From Micromonospora okii (GTDB lineage Bacteria > Actinomycetota > Actinomycetes > Mycobacteriales > Micromonosporaceae): a stretch of DNA of 64,000 nucleotides. Of the stretch, positions 44,990-54,554 are shown one piece after another. The notes beneath the pieces were generated by a model. That model was not told where the DNA came from, ran no database searches, and was given only the letters and a program-made list of their open reading frames with translations. Position 1 is the first letter of the stretch; each line of letters starts with the position of its first letter. The DNA lies in NCBI RefSeq assembly GCF_020884795.1, contig NZ_BBZF01000015.1, positions 412,796 to 476,795 of the forward strand, given 5' to 3'. The position numbers and the translations under genes were made by a program.

Positions 44990-46807
44990 GTGCGCGAGTT
45001 CTCCGTTCCGTCGATCGTCACCGTCGGCGACTCGGCCAACCTCACCGACCCGGTCTGGGCCAACGCCGAGGCGGCCCCGGACGCCGTCCAGTTCGTCCGC
45101 CCCGCCGGGCCGGGCGACGCGCCGGGCGCGGGCCGCGTCGACGTCACCTGCCGGCAGTTCCGCGACGAGGTCGTCGCGGTGGCCCGCGGCCTGGTCGCGG
45201 CCGGGGTCTCCCCCGGCGACCGGGTGGCCCTGATGAGCCGCACCCGCTACGAGTGGTCCCTTTTCGACTACGCGATCTGGGCGGCCGGCGCGGTCACCGT
45301 GCCGATCTACGAGACCTCCAGCGCCGAGCAGGCCGCCTGGATCCTGGCCGACTCCGGCGCGGTCGCCGCCGTGGTGGAGACCGCCGGGAACGCCGGCTGC
45401 CTCGCCGGGGTGCGCGACCGGCTCCCCGAGCTGGTGAAGGTCTGGCAGATCGACTCGGGCGCGGTCGACGAGCTGGTCGCCACCGGCGCCTCGGTCGACG
45501 CCGCCGAGATCGACCGCCGCCGCGCGGCGGTGCGGGCCGACGACATGGCCACCATCGTCTACACCAGCGGCACCACCGGCCGCCCCAAGGGCTGCGTGCT
45601 GACCCACCGCAACATGTACGCCGACATCGCCAACGCGGTGCCCGTGCTGCCCAACCTCTTCCTCCAGCCGGGCGCGTCGACCCTGCTGTTCCTCCCGCTC
45701 GCGCACGCCTTCGCCCGGCTCATCCAGATCGGCGTGGTGCACGCCCGGGCCACCATGGCGCACTGCTCCGACCCCAGGAACCTGCTCCCCGAACTCCAGG
45801 CGTTCAAGCCGACCTTCGTCCTGTCGGTGCCCCGGGTCTTCGAGAAGGTCTACAACGGGGCGCGGCAGAAGGCCGAGGCCGACGGCAAGGGCAAGATCTT
45901 CGACCGGGCCGAGCAGGTCGCCGTCGCGTACAGCGAGGCCCTGGAGAAGCCGGGCGGGCCGGGCCTGGCGCTGCGTCTGCAGCGCGCGGTCTTCGACAAG
46001 CTGGTCTACCGCAAGCTGCGGGCGGCCCTCGGCGGCCGGTGCCGCGACGCGATCTCCGGCGGCGCGCCGCTGGGCGCCCGGCTGGGCCACTTCTTCCGCG
46101 GCATCGGGGTGACGGTCTACGAGGGGTACGGCCTCACCGAGACCTCCCCCGCCGCCGCCGCGAACCTGCCCGACGCCATCCGCATCGGCACGGTCGGCCG
46201 CCCCCTGCCCGGGGTGGCCGTCCGGATCGCCGAGGACGGCGAGATCCTCGTCTCCGGCGACCTGGTCTTCCGGGGCTACTGGCGCAACGAAGACGCCACC
46301 GCCGAGGTGCTCGACGCCGACGGCTGGTTCCACACCGGCGATCTGGGGCAGCTCGACGCCGACGGGTTCCTCGGCATCACCGGGCGGAAGAAGGAGATCA
46401 TCGTGACCGCCGGCGGCAAGAACGTCGCCCCGGCGGTGCTGGAGGACCAGGTCCGGGCGCACCCGCTGATCAGCCAGTGCGTCGTCGTCGGCGACCGGCA
46501 GCCGTTCATCGCGGCGCTGGTCACCATCGACGAGGAGGCGCTGCCCAAGTGGCTGGAGGCGCACGGCCGGCCGGCGGGCGCCGACGTGGCGGACCTGCGC
46601 GACGACGAGGCGCTGCGGGCCGAGGTGCAGGGCGCGATCGACCAGGCCAACCGGGCGGTCTCCAAGGCCGAGGCGATCAAGGTGTTCCGCATCCTGCCGC
46701 GCGACTTCACGGAGAGTACCGGAGAGATGACTCCGTCGCTGAAGGTCAAGCGGCAGGTCGTGCACAAGACGTACGCGGCGGAGATCGCGGACATCTACCA
46801 ACGCTGA
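44990..46807 (+). CDS. fadD15: long-chain fatty acid-CoA ligase (FadD15 type)
   Basis: A 605-residue ANL-superfamily enzyme activating long-chain fatty acids. Motifs: TIVYTSGTTGRPKGCVLTHR (P-loop), FLPLAHAFARLIQIGVVHAR, GYGLTETSPAAAANLP, GWFHTGDLGQLDADGFL and ITGRKKEIIVTAGGKNVAP (hinge and A10 region). GTG 44990 is preferred to GTG 44984 because GAGGGAG is then correctly spaced. Same neighbour order as Rv2187. Followed 14 nt later by the sensor-kinase gene. Confidence 0.93.
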   Translation: MREFSVPSIVTVGDSANLTDPVWANAEAAPDAVQFVRPAGPGDAPGAGRVDVTCRQFRDEVVAVARGLVAAGVSPGDRVALMSRTRYEWSLFDYAIWAAGAVTVPIYETSSAEQAAWILADSGAVAAVVETAGNAGCLAGVRDRLPELVKVWQIDSGAVDELVATGASVDAAEIDRRRAAVRADDMATIVYTSGTTGRPKGCVLTHRNMYADIANAVPVLPNLFLQPGASTLLFLPLAHAFARLIQIGVVHARATMAHCSDPRNLLPELQAFKPTFVLSVPRVFEKVYNGARQKAEADGKGKIFDRAEQVAVAYSEALEKPGGPGLALRLQRAVFDKLVYRKLRAALGGRCRDAISGGAPLGARLGHFFRGIGVTVYEGYGLTETSPAAAANLPDAIRIGTVGRPLPGVAVRIAEDGEILVSGDLVFRGYWRNEDATAEVLDADGWFHTGDLGQLDADGFLGITGRKKEIIVTAGGKNVAPAVLEDQVRAHPLISQCVVVGDRQPFIAALVTIDEEALPKWLEAHGRPAGADVADLRDDEALRAEVQGAIDQANRAVSKAEAIKVFRILPRDFTESTGEMTPSLKVKRQVVHKTYAAEIADIYQR

Positions 46808-46821
46808 CTACCATCCGTCAC

Positions 46822-48510
46822 GTGCCCGCCTCTCCGACACCCGTCCGGCCGCCCACCCGGCCGCTCGCCACGGCCGCGCGCGTGGTCATGCTCGCGCTGG
46901 TCGCCCTCCTGACCCTCTTCGCCACCCGGGACGCCACCGCGCTCTGGTGGATCCTCCTGCTCGGCGTCGCGGGGCTGCCCGCCGCCCTCGCCCCCGGGCA
47001 CCGGCTGCTCGGCCCGCTCAGCCGCTTCGCCGAGGTGGTGGTCCTGGGCCTGGCCGCGAGCCAGGTCGCCGCCGCCGCCACCCTCGGCGGCGGGCTGGGC
47101 GCCTCGGCCGTGCTGCCGTACCTCGCCGTCCCGGTGACCGTGACCGCGCTGCGCCGCCGGTTCCGCGAGGGCGCGGCGCTGCTCGCCGTCGCCGCCGCCA
47201 CCCTGCTGGTCAGCGCCGCGCTCACCCAGGCCGACGGGGGCCGCCAACTCGGCCAGACCGGGTACCTCGCGGTCTGCGCCCAGTGGCTGATCCTCGCCGG
47301 GCTGGGGCTCTACACCGCCGGCACCCTGCACCGGGTGATGCGGGTGCGCGGCGAGGGCAAGCCCCAGCCGTACGCCGAGGCGACCCGGCTGCTCACCCAG
47401 CTCCGCACGGTGGCCCGCCAGCTTCCCGGGGCGACCCTCGACCCGGGCGGCATCTCCGAGCACCTGCTGGAGGAGCTGCGCACCGTGGCCCCCACCGACC
47501 GGGCGGCGGTGCTGTCGGCCAGCGGCGGCGGCCGGCTGGTGGTGCTCGCCCAGATCGGCGTGGACCGGGTCGACTGGGAGACCACCCTCGACGCGGACTC
47601 GGCGATCGCCGACGCCTGGGCCAGCCAGCAGCCGCAGACCGCCGCCCGCTCGCAGGCGCGCTCGCACACCGGCGGGGACGTCTCGGCGCTGATCGTGCCG
47701 CTGGTCGCCGGGGTCCGCACCGTCGGGCTGATGGTGCTAGAGGCCGACTCCGCGCAGGCGTACCCGCCGCCGGTGGTGGCCCGGGTGACCGCGCTGACCC
47801 GCCCGGCCGCCCTGCGGCTGGAGGCCGCGCTGCTCTTCGACGAGGTGCGGTCGCTGGCCACCAACGAGGAGCGGCAGCGGCTGGCCCGGGAGATCCACGA
47901 CGGGGTCGCGCAGGAGCTGGTGATGGTCGGGTACGGCATCGACAACGCCCTGGCCTACGTCGAGGACGACCCGAAGGAGACCGCCGAGGCGCTGCGCACG
48001 CTGCGCCAGGAGGTGACGCGGGTGATCACCGAGCTGCGGTTGAGCCTGTTCGAGCTGCGCAGCGAGGTGGACCGGCACGGCGGGCTGGCCGCCGCGATCG
48101 CCGAGTACGCCCGCACGGTCGGCGCGTCCGGCGGGCTGCGGGTGCACCTGTCGCTGGACGAGTCCACCGCCCGGCTGCCCGCCGCCACGGAGGCCGAGCT
48201 GCTGCGCATCGCCCAGGAGGCGGTCACCAACGCGCGCAAGCACGCCGGGGCGTCGAACCTGTGGGTCACCTGCGAGGTGGACCCGCCGTACGCGCAGATC
48301 GAAGTGTCGGATGACGGTCACGGCATCGGTGAGCAGCGCACGGAGGGGCACTACGGCCTTGCGATCATGGCCGAGAGGGCGGAACGTATCCGGGGCCGGT
48401 TGGAGATCAGGCCGCGGCAACCCAGCGGCACGACCGTGGCGGTGGTTCTCGGCTCCTCGCCCCGGCGCGATAGGGTGCGCGGCAACGCGGCAGCAGCAGA
48501 AGGGGAGTAA
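46822..48510 (+). CDS. NarL-type membrane sensor histidine kinase with GAF domain
   Basis: A 562-residue sensor kinase. Residues ~10-170 hold about five or six membrane helices. A GAF-like domain (~190-330) includes ALIVPLVAGVRTVGLMVLEA. The HisKA_3 phospho-acceptor is EERQRLAREIHDGVAQELVM, and the ATPase has LLRIAQEAVTNARKHAGASN and IEVSDDGHGIG. GTG 46822 is the first start after fadD15. The response regulator begins 7 nt after the stop, a clear two-component pair. The signal is unknown; linkage to fadD15 hints at membrane-lipid status (inference). Confidence 0.9.
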   Translation: MPASPTPVRPPTRPLATAARVVMLALVALLTLFATRDATALWWILLLGVAGLPAALAPGHRLLGPLSRFAEVVVLGLAASQVAAAATLGGGLGASAVLPYLAVPVTVTALRRRFREGAALLAVAAATLLVSAALTQADGGRQLGQTGYLAVCAQWLILAGLGLYTAGTLHRVMRVRGEGKPQPYAEATRLLTQLRTVARQLPGATLDPGGISEHLLEELRTVAPTDRAAVLSASGGGRLVVLAQIGVDRVDWETTLDADSAIADAWASQQPQTAARSQARSHTGGDVSALIVPLVAGVRTVGLMVLEADSAQAYPPPVVARVTALTRPAALRLEAALLFDEVRSLATNEERQRLAREIHDGVAQELVMVGYGIDNALAYVEDDPKETAEALRTLRQEVTRVITELRLSLFELRSEVDRHGGLAAAIAEYARTVGASGGLRVHLSLDESTARLPAATEAELLRIAQEAVTNARKHAGASNLWVTCEVDPPYAQIEVSDDGHGIGEQRTEGHYGLAIMAERAERIRGRLEIRPRQPSGTTVAVVLGSSPRRDRVRGNAAAAEGE

Positions 48511-48517
48511 CCCGAGG

Positions 48518-49186
48518 ATGACCACAAGCCCGACACCGGCGACCCGCACCAAGGTCCTCCTGGTCGACGACCACGACCTGATCCGCAAGGGGCTGCGGCA
48601 CGCCTTCGAGCGGGACCGGCAGTTCGAGGTCGTCGGTGAGGCCGCCACGGCGGCTGAGGGCGTACGGCAGGCCGGCGCGCTCCAGCCCGACGTGGTGATC
48701 ATGGACCTGCGGCTGCCCGACGGCAGTGGCCTGGAGGCCACCCGGGCGCTGCGCAAGTCCAGCGCCACGATGGGCATCGTCGTGCTCACCATGTACGCCG
48801 GCGACGACCAGCTCTTCGGCGCCCTGGAGGCCGGGGCGAGCGCGTTCGTGCCGAAGACCGCCCCGGCCGACGAGGTCGTGGCCGCCGCCCGGCACGCCGC
48901 CTCCTCGCCGAGCGCGTTCACCGCCGCCGACCTGGCCGAGGCGATGAAGCGGCGGCTCGCCCCGTCCGGCCCGCAGCTCTCCCCCCGCGAGGGTCAGGTG
49001 CTGCGGCTGCTCGCCGACGGCATGAGCGTGGCCGGGATCGCCAAGCAGCTCTTCGTCAGCGAGTCGACGGCCAAGACCCACATCTCGAAGCTCTACGAGA
49101 AGCTGGGCGCGGCCAACCGGGCGCAGGCGCTCATGACGGCGCTGCGGCTCGGCCTGCTCGAGGCGCCGGACGCCCCGAAGTTCTGA
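48518..49186 (+). CDS. LuxR/NarL-family response regulator
   Basis: A 222-residue regulator. The receiver has KVLLVDDHDLIRKGLRHAFE, phospho-Asp in VVIMDLRLPDGSG, Thr/Ser switch VVLTMYAGDD and Lys in FVPKTAPADE. The C-terminal HTH is LSPREGQVLRLLADGMSVAG, then IAKQLFVSESTAKTHISKLY. ATG 48518 after GGGGAGTAACCCGAGG. Partner of the kinase directly upstream. Confidence 0.93.
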   Translation: MTTSPTPATRTKVLLVDDHDLIRKGLRHAFERDRQFEVVGEAATAAEGVRQAGALQPDVVIMDLRLPDGSGLEATRALRKSSATMGIVVLTMYAGDDQLFGALEAGASAFVPKTAPADEVVAAARHAASSPSAFTAADLAEAMKRRLAPSGPQLSPREGQVLRLLADGMSVAGIAKQLFVSESTAKTHISKLYEKLGAANRAQALMTALRLGLLEAPDAPKF

Positions 49187-49375
49187 CCGCTTCCCCGCCC
49201 GGCCGACCGTCCGGGGGTCTCCGCGACGGCCGGCCGGTCCGGTCCACGGGATCCTCCGCCCGGTCGGCCGGGCGGGCGGCTTCCCTCTCTGGTCACCCGC
49301 ACGGCGGGCGGGCAGAATACCCGGGTGACCCGCGCGGGCGGCGTGGCCCGCGCCGTTGACCAAAGGGGTAAGGGC

Positions 49376-50188
49376 ATGCAGCGGCCGGACTGGGCACCCG
49401 ACACCATCGACATCGAACGCCCCAGCGTGGCCCGCATGTACGACTACTATCTCGGCGGCTCGCACAACTTCGCCGCCGACCGCACCGCCGCCCGCGCCAT
49501 GGTCGACGCCGTGCCCGAGGCGCCGCTGATGGCCCAGGCCAACCGGGCGTTCCTGCGCCGGGCGGTGCACTTCCTCTCCGAGGCGGGCGTCCGCCAGTTC
49601 CTCGACATCGGCTCCGGCATCCCGACGGTCGGCAACGTGCACGAGATCGCCCAGCGGATCGACCCGCAGGCCCGGGTGGTCTACGTCGACGTCGACCCGG
49701 TCGCGGTGGCGCACAGCCGGGAGATCCTCAGCGGCAACGACCGGGCCGCCGTGATCCGGGAGGACCTGCGCCACCCCGAGCGCATCCTCGCCCACCCCGA
49801 GCTCCGTGGGATGCTCGACCTCACCCAGCCGGTCGCGGTGATGATCGTGGCGGTGCTGCACTTCGTCCACGACGACGACCGGCCGGCCGAGATCCTGCGC
49901 ACCCTGCGCGAGGCGCTGGCCCCGGGCAGCTACCTGGTGCTCTCCCAGGCCAGCGACGAGGGGCGGCGCGACACGGGCGAGCGGGACGAGGCCGAGCGGG
50001 TCTACCGACGCACCGACAGCCCGCTGGTCATCCGCAGCCGGGCCGAGCTGACCCGCCTCTTCGACGGCTTCGAGCTGGTCGACCCGGGCGTGGTCTGGGT
50101 GCCGCAGTGGCGGCCGGAGACGCCGGAGAGCGCGGAGGACGCCGAGAAGGCGGTCTTCATGGGCGGCGTCGGGCGGCTCGGTGGATGA
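49376..50188 (+). CDS. SAM-dependent methyltransferase, DUF574 / Methyltransf_19 family
   Basis: A 270-residue methyltransferase of an actinobacteria-rich family. Signature residues are RPSVARMYDYYLGGSHNF followed by AADR near the N terminus, the SAM loop FLDIGSGIPTVGNVHEIAQ, YVDVDPVAVAHSREIL and VAVLHFVHDDD. The substrates of this family are mostly unknown. ATG 49376 is preferred (MQRPDWAPDTIDIERPS) with AAGGGG upstream; an in-frame GTG at 49325 adds 17 residues. Its 3' end overlaps the GGDEF-EAL gene by 8 nt, implying coupled expression. Confidence 0.87.
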   Translation: MQRPDWAPDTIDIERPSVARMYDYYLGGSHNFAADRTAARAMVDAVPEAPLMAQANRAFLRRAVHFLSEAGVRQFLDIGSGIPTVGNVHEIAQRIDPQARVVYVDVDPVAVAHSREILSGNDRAAVIREDLRHPERILAHPELRGMLDLTQPVAVMIVAVLHFVHDDDRPAEILRTLREALAPGSYLVLSQASDEGRRDTGERDEAERVYRRTDSPLVIRSRAELTRLFDGFELVDPGVVWVPQWRPETPESAEDAEKAVFMGGVGRLGG

Positions 50189-51956
50189 GCGGTCCGACGG
50201 CGCGACGGGGGCGGGGCAGCCCGGGGCGTTCGCCCGGGCCTGGGCCAGGGCCGTCTCCGGAACGAGCTACCTGCCGATGACGCAAGCCCAGTTGGAGGAG
50301 CTGTTGCAACGGCTGACGGACCGGCTCTCCGAGGCCCTGGTCTCCGAGCCGTTCGACCCGCGCGTCGGCTACCAGATCGGTGCGGAGCTGGTCGAGGCGC
50401 ACGTCGCCTCCGCCGAGGGGCTGGGCCGCACCGTCGAGGTCGTCCAGCTCCGGCTGCTGCGTGACCTCGGGCTGGTCGCCGAGGACGTCGAAGAGGACCG
50501 GATGGCCCGGCTGCTGGCCAGCGTCGCCACCGGCTACGCCCGCGCCCTGCGGGACCGGACGCTCGACGAGCAGGAGTCGATCCGCCGGGCCGCGATGGTG
50601 GCCCGCGCCCAGGCCGAGCGGGCGCTGCGGGAGAGCGAGGCCCGGTTCCGCCACCAGGCCACCCACGACCCGCTGACCGGCCTGCCCAACCGCACGCTGT
50701 TCACCGAGCGGCTCGCCGCCGCGCTCGACGGGCCGGGCCGGGCCACCGACCGGGTCGGCGTCTGCTTCCTCGACCTGGACCGCTTCAAGGTGGTCAACGA
50801 TTCCCTCGGCCACCAGGTCGGCGACCGGCTGCTGGTCTCCGTCGCCGACCGGCTGCGCCTGACCCTCGGGGGGCACCTGGTCGCCCGTCTCGGCGGTGAC
50901 GAGTTCGTCGTCCTGGTCGAGCGCACCACCTGCACCGACGACGCGGTGAAGGTGGCCGAGGCGGCGCTGACCGCGGTGAGCGAGCCGGCCCTGGTCGACG
51001 GGCACGAGCTGACGGTCTCGGCGAGCATCGGCATCGTCGAGCGCCCGGTGGCCGGCACGAGCCCGGTCGACCTGATGCGGGCCGCCGACAGCACCCTGCA
51101 CTGGGCCAAGGCGGCCGGCGGGGCCCGCTGGACGCTGTTCGACGCCGACCGCAACCGTCAGGAGCTGGAGCGGTGGGCCCTGTCGGCGGCGATTCCGGGG
51201 GCCCTGGAGCGGGGCGAGTTCTATCTGGACTACCAGCCGCTGACCTCGCTGCGCGACGGCGTCGTGATCGGGGCCGAGGCGCTGGTGCGCTGGCGGCACC
51301 CCGAGTTCGGCGAGCTGCGCCCCGACAGCTTCATCGGGCTGGCCGAGGAGACCGGGCTGATCGTCCCGCTCGGCGGCTGGGTGCTCGCCGAGGCGTGCCG
51401 GGAGGCGGCGACCTGGTCGCCGGCCGGTGCGCCCGCGCCGTTCGTCAGCGTCAACCTGGCGGTCCGTCAGGTGCACCGCCCCGGGCTGGTGCAGGAGGTG
51501 GTCGACGTGCTGGAGCGCACCGGCCTGCCGCCCGGGCGGCTCCAGTTGGAGGTCACCGAGAGCGCCATGATGAGCGCCGTCGAGGAGCCGGTACGCGCCC
51601 TGGGGGTGCTGGCCGACCTCGGCGTGCGCATCGCCATCGACGACTTCGGCACCGGCTACTGCAACCTGTCCTATCTGCGGGACCTGCCGGTGACCGAGCT
51701 GAAGGTGGCCGGCCAGTTCGTGGCGGGGCTGCGCGCCCCGGCGGACGACCCGGCGAGCCGCACCGACGAGCGCATCCTCGCCTCGCTGGTGTCGCTGGCG
51801 CACGCGCTGGAACTGACGGTCACCGCCGAGGGGGTGGAGACGGAGGGGCAGGCCGAGCGGCTGCGCGCCATCGGCTGCGACACCGCGCAGGGCTGGCACT
51901 TCGGCCGCCCCGGCCCCGCCGCCCGCCTCCTGGAGCACCCGGCCCGCCCGGCCTGA
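50181..51956 (+). CDS. cyclic-di-GMP protein with tandem GGDEF and EAL domains
   Basis: A 591-residue protein. An N-terminal helical region (~20-150; YLPMTQAQLEELLQRLTDRL) typical of actinobacterial c-di-GMP proteins precedes GGDEF (~160-315) with a canonical active site, VARLGGDEFVVLVE. The EAL domain (~330-580) has GAEALVRWRHPEFGELRP, VSVNLAVRQVH, LEVTESAMM, IDDFGTGYCNLSYLR and TAEGVETEGQ; the usual LKIDxSF is LKVAGQF, losing an Asp that follows the catalytic Lys. Both activities are possible; cyclase looks intact, phosphodiesterase less certain. GTG 50181 overlaps the methyltransferase gene. Confidence 0.9.
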   Translation: MDERSDGATGAGQPGAFARAWARAVSGTSYLPMTQAQLEELLQRLTDRLSEALVSEPFDPRVGYQIGAELVEAHVASAEGLGRTVEVVQLRLLRDLGLVAEDVEEDRMARLLASVATGYARALRDRTLDEQESIRRAAMVARAQAERALRESEARFRHQATHDPLTGLPNRTLFTERLAAALDGPGRATDRVGVCFLDLDRFKVVNDSLGHQVGDRLLVSVADRLRLTLGGHLVARLGGDEFVVLVERTTCTDDAVKVAEAALTAVSEPALVDGHELTVSASIGIVERPVAGTSPVDLMRAADSTLHWAKAAGGARWTLFDADRNRQELERWALSAAIPGALERGEFYLDYQPLTSLRDGVVIGAEALVRWRHPEFGELRPDSFIGLAEETGLIVPLGGWVLAEACREAATWSPAGAPAPFVSVNLAVRQVHRPGLVQEVVDVLERTGLPPGRLQLEVTESAMMSAVEEPVRALGVLADLGVRIAIDDFGTGYCNLSYLRDLPVTELKVAGQFVAGLRAPADDPASRTDERILASLVSLAHALELTVTAEGVETEGQAERLRAIGCDTAQGWHFGRPGPAARLLEHPARPA

Positions 51957-51969
51957 GCGCCCCGACCGC

Positions 51970-52000
51970 CGCCGCACCGTCCCACACGGACGGGGCGGCG
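51970..52000. terminator. hairpin between GGDEF-EAL and pimB genes
   Basis: CGCCGCACCGTCC (51970-51982) and GGACGGGGCGGCG (51988-52000) pair with one mismatch around a 5-nt loop, between convergent genes. Confidence 0.65.
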
Positions 52001-52021
52001 CGGGTGTCCACCCCGGACGGG

Positions 52022-53146
52022 TCAGCCGGCGAGGAGGGCGGCCATCCGGGCGGCCTGGGTCTCCCAGCGCCACTCCCGCTCCACCCAGGCGCGGCCCGCC
52101 GCGCCGAGCTGCCGGGCCAGGTCCCGGTCGGCGAGCAGGGTCGCCACCCGGTCGGCCAGCCGGGCGACGTCGCGGCCCGGGACGACGTACCCCGTCTCGC
52201 CCTCGCGGACCGCGTCCGGCGCGCCCCCGGAGTCGCCGGCCACCACCGGCAGCCCGGTCGCGGACGCCTCCAGGTAGACGATGCCGAGCCCCTCGACGTC
52301 CAGGCCCCGGTTGCGGGTGCGGCAGGGCATCGCGTAGACGTCACCGGCGGCGTAGTGGGCCGGCAGCTCGGCCGAGGGCACCGAGCCGGTGAAGACCACG
52401 TCCCGCTCCACCCCGGTCTGCCGGGCCAGCTTCTCCAGCGCCCCCCGGTGCGGGCCGCCGCCGACCACCAGCAGCGCGGCGTCGGGCACCCGGCGGCGGA
52501 TCTCCGGCAGGGCCCGGATCAGCGTGTCCTGGCCCTTGCGCGGCACCAGCCGGGAGACGCAGACCACGACGGGCCGGTCCGCGAGCCCGAGCCGGGCCCG
52601 CACCGGCTCGCCGTCGACCGAGGGGTGGTACGTGTCGACGTCCACGCCCGGGGCCAGCCGGCGCAGCTCGGTCAGCCCGTGCAGCGCCCGCTCCAGCCGG
52701 ACCCGGGTGTAGTCGCCGAGGTAGGTGACCACGTCGGCGCCCCGCCCGATGCGGCGCAGCGCGGTGCGGGCGGCCGGCAGCGCCGCCCAGCCCACCTCGT
52801 GCCCGTGGGTCAGGGCCACCACCCGGCCGATCCCGGCGCGGCGGCGCAGCCCGGCGGCGAGCAGCCCGAGCGGGGCCGCCGCCCCGAACCAGACCGTGTC
52901 GCAGCCGCGCTCGCGGGCCAGCCGGGCGGCCCGGCGGGCGATCAGCGGGGTGGGCAGCAGCACCCGGGTGCGCTCCCGGACCACCTCGAACGGCTGGTCG
53001 GCGTCGAACTTCTCCGCCCCCCGCCAGCTCGACGCGTAGACCACCACGGAGCCGGAGGGCTGGCGGAGGGCGAGGTGGTGCACGAAGGACTGGATGCCGC
53101 CCGGGCGGGGCGGGAAGTCGTTGGTGATCAGCAGCGTGCGGCTCAT
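52022..53146 (-). CDS. pimB: GT4 mannosyltransferase, PimB' type
   Basis: A 374-residue GT-B glycosyltransferase closely patterned on mycobacterial PimB' (Rv2188c), which adds the second mannose to phosphatidylinositol monomannoside. Matching blocks: LLITNDFPPRPGGIQSFVHH, CDTVWFGAAAPLGLLAAG, LTHGHEVGWAALPAARTAL, VCVSRLVPRKGQDTLIRALP, YAMPCRTRNRGLDVEGLGIV and YLEASATGLPVVAGDSGGAPD. It lies near fadD15 as in mycobacteria. The ATG overlaps the protease stop by 4 nt. Acceptor may be a PIM or a glucuronosyl diacylglycerol, as in corynebacteria. Confidence 0.92.
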   Translation of the reverse strand: MSRTLLITNDFPPRPGGIQSFVHHLALRQPSGSVVVYASSWRGAEKFDADQPFEVVRERTRVLLPTPLIARRAARLARERGCDTVWFGAAAPLGLLAAGLRRRAGIGRVVALTHGHEVGWAALPAARTALRRIGRGADVVTYLGDYTRVRLERALHGLTELRRLAPGVDVDTYHPSVDGEPVRARLGLADRPVVVCVSRLVPRKGQDTLIRALPEIRRRVPDAALLVVGGGPHRGALEKLARQTGVERDVVFTGSVPSAELPAHYAAGDVYAMPCRTRNRGLDVEGLGIVYLEASATGLPVVAGDSGGAPDAVREGETGYVVPGRDVARLADRVATLLADRDLARQLGAAGRAWVEREWRWETQAARMAALLAG

Positions 53147-54402
53147 CGGCCGGCCTCCCTGGCGTAGGCGCGGGCGGCGGCCATCCGCTCGACCGTGGAC
53201 GGGTGCGACGCCGAGTAGAGGAACTCCCAGCGGGGCGGGTCGGGGTCGGCCAGGTTCACCCCGGCCAGCCGGCGCTGCATCGCCTCGAAGGTGGCCGGGT
53301 CGCCGGTGAGGGCGAGGGCGTGCGCGTCGGCGCGGGCCTCGACCCGGCGGGAGACCGCCGCCTGGACCGGGGTGGCCACCAGACCGGCCATCGTGACCAG
53401 GGCGATGACCAGCGGGAACGCCCGTGGCTCGGCGATCGAGTCGACGCCGGCCAGGCGCAGCAGCGGGCCGGCGGAGCCGAGCAGGTAGAGCGCGACGACG
53501 GCCGCCGCCGCGCCCAGCGCCCCGGTGAGGGTGCCGGTGAGGACGTCCCGCTCCCGGGCGTGCCCCAGCTCGTGGGCGACCACGCTGGTCACCTCGGCCG
53601 GGGTCGCCTCGCGCAGCAGGGTGTCGTAGACGACGACCCGGCGGGTCGGCCCGAACCCGGAGACGTAGGCGTTGACCGCCCGGGTGCGGCGGGACGCGTC
53701 GGCCACCAGCACGTCGCGCACCGGCACCTGGTCCCGGGCCGCCAGGGCGGTCAGCTCGGTGCGCAGCGGGCCCGGCTCCATCGGGGTGAACCGGTTGAAC
53801 ACCGGCTCCACGAGCACCGGCAGCACGAACGACAGCAGCACCACCAGCCCGGCCGCGCCGGCCGCGCCGAGCGCCCACCACCAGCGCGGGGCGAGCCGGG
53901 TGACGGTGTAGAAGCCGAGCAGGGCGACCGCGCCGATCACGGCGCTGACCGCGTACGACTTGAGCAGGTCGACCGTCCAGCCGGCCCAGCCCTGGGTGCT
54001 CAGCCCGTACCGGGTGAGGATCGTCTGCCGCCAGGCGGCCAGCGGCAGGGTGAACAGGTCTGCGACGAAGAGCACGGCCATCGCGCCGAGGACGGCCTGG
54101 GCGGTCCAGTGGCCGCCGAACGGGCGGGCCACCAGCTCGACCAGGCGACCGCCCAGCGGGGTGAGCCCGAACGCCAGGGCGACGAGCAGGCCGACGGCGA
54201 GGGCGGCCCAGCCGCCGGGGCGCAGCGCCGAGCGGAACTCCCGACCCCGGGCGACCTGCTCGGCGGGGAGGTCGCGCAGGGCGGCGAGCTGGTCGACGCG
54301 GGGCGCCGGCGGGCGGCTCCACGGGACCAGCAGCGCAGCGGCGACGACCAGCGCGACCACGAGGCCGGCCAGGGTCAGCAGCGCCCAGCCGCGCGGGGTC
54401 AC
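53143..54402 (-). CDS. M48 (Ste24/CAAX-type) membrane zinc metalloprotease
   Basis: A 419-residue membrane protease. About six hydrophobic helices surround the zinc motif SVVAHELGHARERDVL (HExxH), with the third ligand Glu in RRVEARADAHALALTG. The preceding loop VSGFGPTRRVVVYDTLL is typical of Ste24/HtpX relatives, and SASHPSTVERMAAARAYA ends the protein. Members degrade misfolded membrane proteins or process lipidated peptides. Its stop and the pimB start share ATGA, so the two are cotranslated. Confidence 0.9.
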   Translation of the reverse strand: MTPRGWALLTLAGLVVALVVAAALLVPWSRPPAPRVDQLAALRDLPAEQVARGREFRSALRPGGWAALAVGLLVALAFGLTPLGGRLVELVARPFGGHWTAQAVLGAMAVLFVADLFTLPLAAWRQTILTRYGLSTQGWAGWTVDLLKSYAVSAVIGAVALLGFYTVTRLAPRWWWALGAAGAAGLVVLLSFVLPVLVEPVFNRFTPMEPGPLRTELTALAARDQVPVRDVLVADASRRTRAVNAYVSGFGPTRRVVVYDTLLREATPAEVTSVVAHELGHARERDVLTGTLTGALGAAAAVVALYLLGSAGPLLRLAGVDSIAEPRAFPLVIALVTMAGLVATPVQAAVSRRVEARADAHALALTGDPATFEAMQRRLAGVNLADPDPPRWEFLYSASHPSTVERMAAARAYAREAGR

Positions 54403-54554
54403 CTCGGTGCCCCGCCGCGAGCGGGGCTGCCGCCTCGACGCCGTGTCCGCATCATGCCGCCGCTCCTCCCGCCGTGGGGGCCCATCCTATTTGCCCGCCC
54501 GGCCGTGCTCCCGCCGGGCGTCCACGCCCGCCGTGCCGCCACGATGGCACCGCC

